This document shows, one piece after another, positions 44,149 through 54,799 of a stretch of DNA of 64,000 nt. Every line of letters begins with the position of its first letter. Within the stretch, counting starts at the first letter, position 1. The stretch is taken from NCBI GenBank assembly GCA_002633025.1, contig NMRB01000943.1, positions 50,507-114,506 of the forward strand. The letters run 5' to 3'. A model generated the notes under the pieces. That model worked only from the letters and a program-made list of their open reading frames with translations, had not been told where the DNA came from and did no database searches. The stretch comes from Notospermus geniculatus (taxonomy: Eukaryota; Nemertea; Pilidiophora; Heteronemertea; Lineidae). A program made the translations under genes and the position numbers.

Positions 44149-44391
44149 AAGCTAAGAATCCACCATCGATTTTCAAGCAGATTTTGCGTTGCGACTTGCT
44201 TTGCAACTGGGCCCTCGACCGCCGTAGTGGACTCGCTAGACGTGATTTCCACCAGTGGCGAAGATGTGGTCAATTTCAGACGGCAATCGGTCGTCGACCG
44301 GTGTATCAGTTCCTTGCGATCGTATTCAATCGCAGGTTACAGGTTGCAAAGCAAGTCGCAACGCAGAAAATCAGTAGTGGATTCCTAGCTT
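44149..44391. mobile_element. AAGCTAGGAATCCACCA MITE, copy 2
   Basis: The ends are AAGCTAAGAATCCACCATCG and GTGGATTCCTAGCTT. The interior matches the 36503 copy, including GATTTTGCGTTGCGACTTGC, ACTCGCTRGACGTGATTTC and CAGTTCCTTGCGATCGTATT. TA lies outside both ends, consistent with a TA duplication. 243 bp. The frame 44139-44483 is a shadow. Confidence 0.92.
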
Positions 44392-44809
44392 TACACGTAG
44401 GCTGGTTCAAGTTGCAAAATGGTATACCATTCCCTAATAGGGAATTACAGCACAGCCGGTTGGTTGACTGGATGTTCTGTTAAGAAGACTAAGAAAATTT
44501 CAGCACTTCTTCTATCATACTGAAATTAGCGTGTGAACTCATTACTGTGGTACATGCACTGAGCCTCTTGGTAGACCACGAAACCAATTTATTACCACCA
44601 ACTTCAGCATAAACAGGATCAAATTGATTACAGTTAACACCGGGTCAGGTTACAATATCTCGTTCAGAATTAACGAAGTCGGGTCCGATCAACTTGTATG
44701 ATTATGATCATGCTAACGAGGGATTCTGATTAGTAATGATATCTTGTCATTTAATTGATCATCATCAGCGAACAAGGCGTTCCCTTTTCGTAGAAAGAAA
44801 ATGAGCTCC
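44392..44809. other. No identified feature
   Basis: Unassigned DNA. Confidence 0.5.
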
Positions 44810-45060
44810 TCACTTTTCTGTAATCTCTACTAGAAAGTGCCTGAGGAAGACCACGGTTGGGGTCGAACGACTTTATGTAGTGTTTCCGCCAGAGGGGGTA
44901 CAGGGGGGGGGGTATGTCCCCTCCTCAAAAATACAAAATTAGTCAAAATTTGTGTTTTGGACCAAGAATTCTGTCAAATTTTCTCTTTGCCCCCCCCCCT
45001 TAAAGAAATTCCTGGCAGAAACACTGTATGTTTATCATCATTTTGTGTGTCGTTAAGTTT
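44810..45060 (+). mobile_element. Diverged hammerhead-like retroelement tail split by a MITE
   Basis: GTGCCTGAGGAAGACCACGG TTGGGGTCGAACGACTTTAT at 44838-44876 is the diverged motif with a mismatch in the stem. The tail TCATTTTGTGTGTCG resumes at about 45038 after the nested MITE (44880-45026). TTTTCTGTAATCTCTAC upstream is shared with the 15.2 kb copy. Confidence 0.7.
44880..45026. mobile_element. TA-flanked MITE with ends GTGTTTCYGCCAG and G/C runs
   Basis: The left end GTGTTTCCGCCAG and right end CTGGCAGAAACAC are complementary except for one base. TA lies on each side (44878-44879, 45027-45028). Inside, a G10 run near 44905 faces a C10 run near 44990, extending the foldback. It interrupts the retroelement tail described above. 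147 bp. Confidence 0.85.
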
Positions 45061-45607
45061 TTTTGCTTCGATATCACTTGATATCACTTATAAACACAGT
45101 GCAGTTCCTGATACACTAATGTATTATACATGTACGTACAAGGCTTAACCTGCCATTCTTGTCACGTTATATCATAACTTGTAACGCATTGTCCTGCAAT
45201 ATGATTGTTCTATTATGGTTGCTATAGCCACATGTCGAGGCAATCATTTACCAGAAGACAACACAATATTAGTTGGCTTGGGCATCTAATTAGATGGAAA
45301 TTGACCTCTGATTAGCCGTGGTGTTGACGTACGCGATGGGAACCTTTTCCCATGGAATAGAGCCCTGAAGTGTATTGTGTTTTTTTCTGTAATGAAAGTG
45401 ACTAAGACCATGACTGGTATTCTCATCACTTTGTCCACAACATGCTCTCTAGCTGTACGTTTTGAATGTTGTGGTATTGGGTAATAAAAAATAGTAAAGG
45501 CTTTGACTTCCTTTCTGTTGGACAGCTGCAGTTGAGGGTCTAGTGCTTTTACTAAGATTTTATTTATAGGCTACCACCCATTGTAGTTTGTCCACTTCTT
45601 AGAAATC
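45061..45607. other. No identified feature
   Basis: Unassigned DNA. Confidence 0.5.
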
Positions 45608-45644
45608 GGGCCCATATTCATAAAAACCTTGCTTGGCTTATTGG

Positions 45645-45794
45645 TATCCAAAAAAAAACAGCACAAAAACGACACACAATACAATAAATCGGAAAGTCGT
45701 CTCCGAATATTTCGCAAATTTTCGACCCCAATCGGGGTCTTCCTCAGGCGCTATGTAGAATAGATCCCAGAGGTGACATTGGCATATACATGCA
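45645..45794 (-). mobile_element. Hammerhead-like retroelement tail (minus), 13-bp target duplication
   Basis: CTTGGCTTATTGG flanks it at 45632-45644 and 45795-45807. On the minus strand it reads GCGCCTGAGGAAGACCCCGA, TTGGGGTCGAAAATTTGCG, GGAGACGACTTTCCG, TGTGTGTCGTTTTTGTGCTG and a T-run. This insertion sits inside a MITE of the GGGCCC family. Confidence 0.85.
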
Positions 45795-45821
45795 CTTGGC
45801 TTATTGGCATGTACGTGTACT

Positions 45822-45874
45822 GGTAGGAAGCGATGTCTTTCACCTTAGAAACCCGTTTCTATTTCATGTTCTCA
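45822..45874 (+). mobile_element. Short SINE fragment, copy 2, with 14-bp target duplication
   Basis: GGTAGGAAGCGATGTCTTTC, ACCTTAGAAACCCGTTTCTA and TTTCATGTT match the 3' half of 41825-41903. Flanks CATGTACGTGTACT (45808-45821) and CATGTACATGTACT (45875-45888) match at 13 of 14 bases. Because ACATGTAC words are common in this genome, the duplication is slightly less certain than in copy 1. Confidence 0.75.
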
Positions 45875-45965
45875 CATGTACATGTACTTACTAAAATGCC
45901 CGAATTCTACAAATGCATACAACTAGGAGCCAACTAATCTAGCAAGGTTTTCTGAATATCGGTCC

Positions 45966-46296
45966 AGGAATTTGCTCTCTGGGAGCTTGGAAGCAAAAGA
46001 TACACGATAAGAACAAAGTAATTTGGTATTTCAGTAACTCATAGTCTTCACTGGAGATTACAGCCTACCAGACGAAATAAAATAAACTTTGGTAATAAAA
46101 CATGAAGCAGCCTGGCCATTACCATAATGGTGAGAGATATTACCGGTCAATGTCGACATAAAGCATCCTTTCCCCTAATATCGTAATGATAAACACATTA
46201 TAAAATGAGTCGCAAAATCCCAGTTGGGCACTATTCGAAATACATTAATAAACAACAAGTTTCAGCGTCGAAAATATTTTTATTCTTACTTTGCAC
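45966..46296. other. No identified feature
   Basis: Unassigned DNA. Confidence 0.5.
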
Positions 46297-46664
46297 ACTC
46301 TAAATCTTGAACCGTCACATTTTAAAAACACATATCACGCCTTTTTTAACAAAATACACGTGATTTTTGTGTACATTGTGGCATGTGTTACGATAACAAA
46401 CACACGAACGCCACCTAAAACATGCCATAAGTATTGGGTTTTAAAACAGCCACAATCCAAAAAACATACCAATAAAACACGTGGGATGCCTGAAACGCAG
46501 CATCAATGCGTTGGATATGTTTTTAACCTACATGTATGTGTTTTTTGTGGCGTTAATGTGTTTATTATCGTAACACATGTCACAATGTACACAAAATCCA
46601 CGTGTATTTTGTTTTAAAACGCGTGATTTGCGTTTTTAAAGTGCAACGGTTCAAGATTTAGAGT
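46297..46664. mobile_element. 368-bp foldback with arms of ~150 bp
   Basis: The left end is ACTCTAAATCTTGAACCGT and the right end ACGGTTCAAGATTTAGAGT. Further pairing words are AAAATACACGTG, TTGTGTACATTGTG, ATGTGTTACGATAA and their complements. The whole element is close to a perfect palindrome. The frame 46291-46617 is a shadow. No target duplication was recognised. Confidence 0.9.
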
Positions 46665-48443
46665 ATGGCTCTTTTGAAAAAAATATTGCTGATGAGTCGC
46701 GATGCTCTGTTGGAGGAAGAAGTCAAGTATCCTCAGGAAATTCTTCATGCATAAAGCAGCGCCCCCAGTGGTCAGAGATTCAGTAGTTGAACACTGCAAA
46801 CAACTACCAGACCATGGGGGGCTGACTGAGAACGCAGCCCCCGATTCGGAGTTGACCTGCGAGGAAGGAACAGGGCAAAATGCACATAGTAGACACTCAC
46901 CATTAACCATTTTTGCAGGCGTAAATATCACCAAATTGTCTTGTTTACTTATGAATACTTCAAAAGAACAATACCATACCTGAAAAGATAAAGAAAAGTG
47001 GGGTTGCATTACAGGCATATTTGAAACCTGGTGTCATTAAAGGGAATAAGTCAGGGCAGTCAAAATTATTTTTAAGAATCATTTCGTGGCCCATGAAATT
47101 CATAATTTCAAAATTACAAATTTCCGTATTTAGCAGATTACATCCGTGGGTGAGCTTAGATTTGTAGTTGACCGTGTTCTAAATGGTATTCGAATGCAGA
47201 AAAGCCACAGCAGTTGTGCAAATACACAATAGGAAATTACTTCCCAATGTGAGAACTGTAATAGAATCAAGATGGCGGCGTCCGATTCGGTATTTAGACA
47301 TTAACTTGATAGGTGCGACCAGTTTGCTTTAGAGTGAATGCTGGAGAAAAATGTAAAACCGGAAAGATCAAGGAAATTTCTGGAAAACTACAAAAGTTTC
47401 CTATGTTGTCATTAATTGGTGACTGGTCAAAAACATTTCTGTTTGATTACCCATGTGACAAAATAAGGAGTATCAAGGTCAAGCCTCCAGATATTGGCTA
47501 ATGGTTGATAAAAAGCTAAATGCAATCATGCCATTCCCACAGCAATCAAAAAGACTTTTTCAAGGTCTATTATACTCTGGTATCAGTATCGGAAGCCACA
47601 TCGCTGTTTTGCCATGGGTGACTGACCCATAGCTTCAGTTGGATCTAGGTTGAAGTATAAGATAATGGTGCAGTTTATGGGCAATTGAATATTCATGAGC
47701 CCTTATAAGTCCTCTCTTTAGGATACCTTTCATGGAACCCATCACAGATAAATGTCATGAAATTGAATTAGAGAAGGCCAGATCCAATTTAGATGGCATG
47801 GCCATGCACAAAGGATATTACGTTTGACTTTGTTAGCCAGTAGCAGAGGTCATTAATGGGCCCTGGGCAGCTTTAACAATTGGCTAATGATGCTAAGAGC
47901 AACCATGCTAGAGGTTATCCTTGAGGGTGAATTGAGATGAATTTATGGTAACCATATTAGATAACAGTATCAATTGTACGAAAAATTTCTACAGGGCTAA
48001 AATGTATATCTATTTTTTATTCTTACTGTTCATGGTGCACATAGACACACCAAGTGGATTCATAGAGATGCTTCTGGCAATTGAATGCAGTGGCGTAGAA
48101 CGTAGAATGTCCATTTCTACAGCATGAAGGGAGATATACCTCGAATGTAGAAATCATATTTGGGATTTTTTATGGGCAGATGACTGTGTGGCTTCTGTAT
48201 TTGGTGCCAATCGTGGACTTGATTGTGAAAAAAACACTACATAGTAGTGGAATTGAGGACGTCCCCACTTGGGACAGTCCTAATCGGAGACACAGAATTA
48301 TTAATGCGTGTCCCCGTTCGTGCAGTAGAACACGGTATGTCCGCACTTGACACCACATACACGTGGACGGCCCGGGGTGGACGGGTGGCTGGCATCTTAT
48401 CTGACCTCGAAGGGGGAACATGGGAGTTGTTGGCCATCATAAT
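46665..48443. other. No identified gene
   Basis: Several frames of 60-134 codons (46614-47018 minus, 46702-46983 plus, 47313-47501 plus) lack recognisable domains. CAAGATGGCGGCG near 47270 resembles the ATGGCGGC words common in 5' ends and in repeats. Nothing supportable. Confidence 0.4.
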
Positions 48444-48541
48444 GTAGTTGGCCACCAATTGATACACCACTCTTTGCAGTGGAGTGGTGGCAGACAAATA
48501 CCTGTCAACAGGTGGTCGACCACTGCATGGTGGCCAACTAC
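48444..48541. mobile_element. 98-bp inverted-repeat element, ends GTAGTTGGCCACCA
   Basis: GTAGTTGGCCACCA (48444-48457) and TGGTGGCCAACTAC (48528-48541) are perfect 14-bp complements. Inner CACCACTC/GAGTGGTG words pair further. It might be TA-bounded. Non-coding. Confidence 0.8.
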
Positions 48542-49084
48542 ACTGTGGTGCACCCTACCAGACCAACAGTGAGGATATATGGATTTATTGGGCATAACCA
48601 CTCGAACAGCAGCTTCTGACACAATATGGAAACAAATTTTCTACAGAAGCACGAGCTATGCGAGTGGAAAGCTTTCAAAAACCTCCTACTGGCAGACTGA
48701 TTTGGTAATCTGTCAAACACCAGTTAGCATCATTGAAGCAATGAAACAAAAAAAGGAAATTTCCAAGGAGCTGCTGTCATGTCTTAATTAGCTGAAGACA
48801 CTTACTCAGGAAAAAAGTTGGACTGAGCAATCTATCCCAGAAATCAACGGCCACAATTGATATTGTCAATCAAGCAAATCCTTTGTCACAAACCCAAATT
48901 GATATACATGTACATCCTTGCAGCAGGATAAAACAAATACAGTAACATCGTTTCTTTATTCGACGCTCAAAAAACACATAATGTAAGAAAACATGCTGTG
49001 CAGGGTCAGAGACTTATCATGCAGTTGGTAAATGATGAAAGGGAGATATTAGAGAAATCAATGGTAACCAAACATGAAATGTTG
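48542..49084. other. No identified gene
   Basis: The plus frame 48579-48791 (70 codons) is unassigned. TATACATGTACA lies near 48902. Confidence 0.4.
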
Positions 49085-49457
49085 TAAAATATGACACCAT
49101 AACTATTGGACTCCTTGCTTCCATGGTAGACTAATTTAAATAGATTCAGATGTGTATTCTTTTCCCCACTGTGACAGCGAGTTCGATAAAATTTCATTTA
49201 TCTGTTTTTTTCTCACGATATGACGGGAGGAACCTTCTCCAAATATTTATTGTTGAGCTGCATTCTATTAAAAAGTGAAACTCATCACCAACTAAGTTTT
49301 TGGCGCATCCATGGCAAATGATATCATCTTCATTTGGGTGTACTTCAATAGATTTATGTTTGCATTGATCAATAGAATAACTGGAGCTCCATCTTCCCAC
49401 GATGTCCCACACTGCATGATGTAATCCTTGAAGTTGCTGCGTGACGTACAGAGCCAC
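49085..49457 (-). pseudogene. LINE reverse transcriptase C-terminal remnant (CCHC-like end)
   Basis: The minus frame 49194-49457 predicts EDDIICHGCAKNLVGDEFHF followed by LIEC, i.e. C-x2-C-...-DEFHFL-x2-C. This is the zinc-knuckle-like C-terminus found in many non-LTR retrotransposon polymerases (the family pattern is C-x2-C ... E-D-E-x-H-F-x2-x-C). It continues RRFLPSYREKK, then after a stop MKFYRTRCHSGEKN and LFKLVYHG, which fits the usual polymerase end, so the stop at about 49196 is a disabling change. Nothing recognisable as the reverse transcriptase core lies upstream. A 5'-truncated, inactive copy. Confidence 0.72.
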
Positions 49458-49736
49458 CTGTGTTAATAACGAAAAACCAAAGCAGTACCAGATGGCAAAG
49501 CTTTGTTGCTACTCTTCGTGTTCGCTGTTTGACTTCATCCATTTCCCAGTAGATGGAATGAGTGAAGGGTGGTTACTGATTCCACCACTACAAACAGCTG
49601 CGGAGCTGGGATGACTTCGCCCTGGATCATCACGGTCTACGCATTCAATGCTTCTCCTCTTGCTCTTGTCTGTTTGGAGGCAGTGGTAGGGGCCGTAAAT
49701 AGGCTGAGTTTCTCAGGATGGGTTGACATGGGGTCG
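49458..49736. other. No identified feature
   Basis: Short stretch upstream (minus) of the LINE remnant. No polymerase motif found. Confidence 0.5.
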
Positions 49737-49831
49737 TAGAAGCTTCCATAACTCTAAGGTTTACCTTTAGCTATGTTTGCAGAGCAAAATACAATAGGTT
49801 AAAGTGGACCTTAGAGCTATGGAAGCTTCTA
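49737..49831. mobile_element. 95-bp hairpin MITE, ends TAGAAGCTTCCATA
   Basis: The left arm TAGAAGCTTCCATAACTCTA AGGT and right arm ACCTTAGAGCTATGGAAGCT TCTA pair over about 36 bp around a short AT-rich loop. TA at both outer ends is compatible with a TA duplication. Non-coding. Confidence 0.88.
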
Positions 49832-50930
49832 GAATACAGGCCCAAGTCTAGCCTATAACTATTACGATACGATTCGATACGATTTAGGGTATTTAACGTG
49901 CCAAACTCCACAAAAGTGATCAATGACACAACTCAGTTGCCATGATTGTGGTAACGACCAAAGAGATAGGACTTAAGGCTACTTCGGAAGACCGTGATGC
50001 TGTCACTTTCTCGGAATATGTGGCGTGGAAGTTGATTCCATGATCTTGTGGGGGCGGCACTATTTGAGGTAGTTCATTACTTCTGTCTAGAGGCTCTGCA
50101 TGGTCACTCTTTGCCTTAAATACCTTACTTCTTCAAGTAGGCCAAGTCAAGGTGTGATAGTCTAATTGGATATTTCTGACAAGCTTTGCCGTTATTTTCA
50201 CTGCGAATGAGTTCAACAGCCTGACTTTCAACCAATTCAAATGAGAATATTAAAAGCCGTGCTCACTATAAATCAACGAACAGCCTGTTACTTATCTGCA
50301 TAGGTTCATCTTATGAGAGGGGCATCCATCACATGGCCACCAATATGGACAATGATAGATGCCAAACAGAAACCTTGATGTAAATCATAATATGATGTGA
50401 GTTATTGAGAATCGATGGAAAATGCGGATGTTTTGCAGTGATAAAAGTCCCTAATGTCATTACGGGGTGTTGGCATCTCACCATCAACATCACCTGAGTC
50501 GATTTTTTCAATGTGTTGTCACAGTGTCAATGACCATGAACATGTCCATATTAATGGTACATGGCGTTATCTATCATTTAGTGAGACCTTTCGGCATGTC
50601 TTGAGAAGAATAGGGCCCCTGTGTCACTTGTGTTCTGATAAAGGTTCTCTTTGGGGCAAAACTATCAACTGTAGCCAACATATGGTATCGGGGGCATCGG
50701 TGTGGTGTAGTTGAAGCAGCTTTTGTTACCTCCGGGATTCTGGTATCATTGGTTCACAAGGTGACCCTTATTTTCAACACTCTGGGATGTCTGTGTATGT
50801 CTGGCTACATTTTCAGCTATATCTCAGTTGTTGAAGGAGCAATAGGTTCTAAATTTGGCATGTAGTCATATTCTAGTATGGTTGTTTTGTGTGAGTACAT
50901 GTATTTCGAACAGAAATGCGTTTGGATTTC
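49832..50930. other. No identified gene
   Basis: GATACGATTCGATACGATT near 49867 is a short internal repeat. Unassigned otherwise. Confidence 0.45.
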
Positions 50931-52110
50931 TTTTTAAGAGTTTTTTTGGGTGGATTTAGAGGATATCGGTTTCTGAACGATAAAATTCTTAGAAGACGGC
51001 GATGTCAATGTATTGTATGCCAATACACGGCTGCTGAAGCCTGGGGCAATGAGGCTGAGTGCCCTGAAATCACCTTGTGAATCCTGTCGCCGCCAGGCTT
51101 GTCTAATATTGTCTATGGAGTCATGAATGCCCGACAAGCACTCCTGAGCCCTCGATTCAAAATTTTATTGAATCCAAAGTCCAATATGCTCAAAACGGTC
51201 AGGCACGGCCAACGATTCCTCAGAGGCAGGCTGACTACCGAGTTGTCGGTGACAAACTTTTAATATCTCTCATCAGACAACACATCAAGAGGTTTGTCAC
51301 TTAGGCTCCACAGAGAGCTTCAACATCAAATAATACCAGCGCAAATTGTGTCAGGCCTCTTCAGCAGTTACGAGCATCTTTTGGCTCGTTGACCATCATG
51401 TCAACAGTCTTTAATGTCTCCAGAGACTTCTCAATCAAGTAACTTCTGTCCAACACTTTGGTCTTTCGTTGCTTATTGCTGAGATTTTTGCTGGTCTCTT
51501 GTCACATTTATGGATTTCTCATGGGAAGAGTTCCAAAGTTCTTCCCCTCCAAGATAAACCATCCGACATGAACGATGACCCACATCAACCCAGTGTTCAC
51601 AAAGATGATGAAGGGGCAATTACCATGTCCCCTATCACCACTTTTTCATAACTACATCTGATGTTAGCTCAACGCTGCTTTGGCCAGGGCGTCATCTGTA
51701 GAACCATCTTCTTAAAGTGGGTCAGCTGATCCGGCACATCGACGCTTCCAGCTGCAGTCTTGGCCCAAATGACCATTAACAACAAGGACCCTTCGATTCC
51801 ATACCCATTTGTTGTTGACTTTTGATCCACGCTGAAGTCACGCATGACATACATAGGCTGAGATGAAGGGAGAGTGTTCCAGGGCCATCAGCTCAGGAAA
51901 TCTGGAGCCGCGTGTCATGTCGGAATGATAGTGTAGAACGTTGTAGATCCGACGTGACATGACTGGTCGCACATGCTTGACGAAACAGCGGAAATAGGAC
52001 TCCCTTACGGCATTGCGATGGATGTCGTAAAATTGGAACGGGACCCAGCAAAAATTCTGACAGTGCGTTTGCAACTCTTGGCAACAGTAGAAAGTAGGCC
52101 TACTGATCAT
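50931..52110 (-). other. Possible decayed coding sequence on the minus strand, unassigned
   Basis: Minus frames 51838-52110, 51669-51854 and 50934-51137 are open in succession and have less AT-rich, protein-like composition than the flanks (for example HRNAVRESYFRCFVKHVRPV in the first). They lie in different frames and are broken by stops, as expected of a decayed transposon or host pseudogene. I recognise no domain. Confidence 0.25.
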
Positions 52111-53181
52111 TCCGAAAATATTCCGGTGCGGTAATTTCTGTTATCGTCAAGTGAAGAGCTGAAATTTATAGACATGCAATGGGCATGTAAATTGAGCAGC
52201 AACAAATTTCAGACAAGCTCGATTCCAGGCTGATTAATCAAGACACTGTACAGTGCATACACTGCTCGTTGACCACGTATGTCGAAGATGGAGGAGTGGT
52301 CAATGGACAGAATCCAGTTGCAGCAAGTCCCCTGCGGTCAATCAACCAGCGGAGGACAATATTATAGAGGGGAAGAAACACAGACTGGTTACAAGTTTAT
52401 TCCTCAGATCCATCAGCTAAAGTACTCTCCCATTCATTACGATGATTAAATCGATTATTCGCTTAGTCCAGTGCCATCCAATGCTTTCATTCTGGAGTAA
52501 AAATAAATTACTTTTGAGCAAGGATCGTCCAGAAGTACCAACTTCCACTCATCTCATGAACTGAGATGGTTTCGTTTAATCTGGTGATTCCTATTAACGC
52601 TATTATTTTCTTATACCAATCTTTTGTTGGTGATGATTTATCATCCTTTAAAACTATAATTTCTGTTGTTTTTCCACTGCATCCTGATGCAAGTAGCGCC
52701 AAGTTGTTCTTCATTCACACTCAATCAAATCCGCAGCTGCTTCAGCGCCGAATTTTGAGTGGGATGAATTGACCCAAGACAATAAAAAGTCCAAGAATTC
52801 CAAGCATCGAGGAACTTTTTCCGGCAAATAGCAGCAAAATATATCAGACGATGCTAAATCCCATTGCCATGTTTTGCCATGACTGCATACTGAAGTAGAT
52901 TTACACTGGCATTAATTGTTTAGAACAATAGACACTTTGCTTCCAATTAATCATCCAAGATGCAGCTTGGTCTCGTTGATAATTAGCCAAAAAATCTGTT
53001 GAGTTGATTGCTGCTGTAATTTTGCATTCGCTATAAGAGAATGAAAGTGGATGCAAGTCAAGCAGGCACCATCCATGGCCAATCGATTCTGTCTCAAGTG
53101 GGGAATGCAAGTGTCAATAAAATTTGCATGTGAGGAGCACGGATATCATGGCCGATACGCGATCGACTCTCTAACTACATG
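52111..53181. other. No identified gene
   Basis: Minus frames 52508-52714 and 52901-53110 are unassigned. They might be further LINE relics but show no diagnostic motif. Confidence 0.35.
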
Positions 53182-53683
53182 TACAATCTCGTTCAGAAGT
53201 TATTAACCACCAGATATTTGTAAATTACTCCGTAATCCTCCAATATTTTTTCACCAATTTTTTATGCATGGTAGTTAGACCATTTGTCCATCATTAGGCG
53301 CAATGATTTTTCTGATCAATAGACTGACTTCGATTTTACCGCAGTTCGAAGTTTGGCGGTCGGATTGAGATTTTCGGAAACTCCGCATTTCCTGAAAATT
53401 TTCACCGGTAAAATCTTCCAGTGTCTGCATAGATGGATATCATCATCAAAAATTTTCAAAATATTTGATTTTTTAACTTAAAAATGGCAACTTTGTTGGG
53501 ATTTTTGCACTTTTCTTTCAAGTCAAGTGAACAACAGTCTGAGAGGATGAGAAAAATCATTACGCCAAATGATGGACAAATGGTAACTACCATGCGACAG
53601 AAGTTGGTGAAAAAATATCGGGGGATCACGGAGTAATTTACAAATATCCAGTTAGTGGTTAATAACTTCTGACCGAGATTGTA
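53182..53683. mobile_element. 502-bp foldback with ~140-bp arms, TA ends
   Basis: The ends are TACAATCTCGTTCAGAAGTT and AACTTCTGACCGAGATTGTA. The arms (53182-53320, about 53542-53683) share AAATTACTCCGTRATC, TTTTTTCACCAA, GGTAGTTA, CATTTGTCCATCAT and complements. The spacer of about 220 bp is non-coding. TA termini suggest a Tc1/mariner-type duplication. Confidence 0.9.
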
Positions 53684-54305
53684 CGTTACTGAGGCTTATT
53701 TTCTACAGGAATGAAAGTGCCATACAGATCCTTGTTATCTCTACCCATGCCCTTACTGAATACCATAGCTTTTTTTTCTATGGAAGAAATTCATGAAATT
53801 CTGGCCACTACATGTATATTTATATAGATACTAAAGCTGACTTTGCTAATCCTTCCAAGGTTGCAATACCATCCGTTTATGATACTCGAGAGTGAAATTA
53901 ATATCGAATTGGTATGGTTTGGCAGACTATCAGAACCACTAAGGTCAAGCCAGCCAGCCTTCATGAATGGCAAATGCAATGTTTCTGGGTGGTCGGAACT
54001 TATTTAAAGAAGGAAAAAGGAACCATGCTGATATTTTGATAGCGTACAGTAGGCCTATATCAAGTGACGTATACTCTGCCAAGGTGCACTTTTAAGTTCG
54101 TGTTACCCTATTCAAAACAGTTAGTAAAAACAAGGAACTCTTCAGGCTGCCAAGTAGAGCACACTAAAAAGAAGTACTTAAAACAAAATCGCAGGAATAT
54201 GATGACATCAATATTTTACTACTATACAGGGAAAAAATAATTTATATCACAGTTACATTGTAAAGAAAAAGTGGTACGTTTTGGCCAAGATTAGTGAACA
54301 ATTTC
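53684..54305. other. No identified feature
   Basis: Unassigned AT-rich DNA. Confidence 0.5.
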
Positions 54306-54573
54306 CAGGTCCCACATTCATAAAACCTGGTACAAGGCTTAGTTACTTGCTAAAGTGATTGGCTCTCTAGCATTCAATGCTTGACAATGTCATTTCCATT
54401 ATGGGCCACTAATGCTTTGCCTTGGCCCATGTTTATACTGTATGGATTGTTTCAATTAATTGTCAAATAAAATTTCTATCTACCTAAAGTGCCCAGTTTG
54501 TACAGGCCAATGTACACAACTATAGCAACCAACTATGTAAGCTAGCAAGATTTTATGAATATCATCGGCCCTG
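54306..54573. mobile_element. GGGCCC-family MITE carrying a 126-bp insertion, copy 4
   Basis: The ends are CAGGTCCCACATTCATAAAA and TTTTATGAATATCATCGGCC CTG. The interior GGCTTAGTTACTTGC and CCAGTTTGTACAGGCCAATG aligns with the 24342 copy, which lacks the insert at 54358-54483. Confidence 0.9.
54358..54483. mobile_element. 126-bp insertion of unknown class with 8-bp target duplication
   Basis: CTAAAGTG lies at 54350-54357 and 54484-54491. The uninterrupted paralogue at about 24371-24387 reads CCGAAGTGGCCAG with a single copy. The insert has no terminal inverted repeats (it starts ATTGGCTCTC and ends TTCTATCTAC) but contains the internal pair ATGGGCCA/TTGGCCCAT and an AATAAA near its right end. 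Could be a SINE-like or solo-end element. Confidence 0.75.
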
Positions 54574-54780
54574 AATTCTAATTACTAGTAAGAAGTTATG
54601 CTGCAGCGGAGATCCATGTCAGTCAGTAATATCACTAATCAATTTCTATAATCCTTCATCAAGAAAGAATTTTTAAAAACTTTAATGAGAATGACTGAAG
54701 AGAGTAAAAAAACCACTGATGAAGCCTTGGCGTGCCACGAAATCAATGGTAAAAAATTCACGTTCATCAAGATGAAATTG
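54574..54780. other. No identified feature
   Basis: Short unassigned stretch. Confidence 0.5.
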
Positions 54781-54799
54781 TTAATTTGTATCTCCTGTG

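Larger units (their letters stand above)
45608..45965. mobile_element. GGGCCC-family MITE with two nested retro-insertions, copy 3
   Basis: The left end is GGGCCCATATTCATAAAAAC and the right end GCAAGGTTTTCTGAATATCGG TCC. Inner words GCTTGGCTTA and AGGAGCCAACTAATCTAGCA match the family interior. The element is lengthened by a retroelement tail (45645-45794) and a SINE fragment (45822-45874), each with its own target duplication. Confidence 0.88.

Noticed and set aside
47265-47285. Promoter or 5' exon at CAAGATGGCGGCG
   Set aside because: No long frame or splice site follows, and similar words occur in repeats at 28.9 and 31.5 kb.
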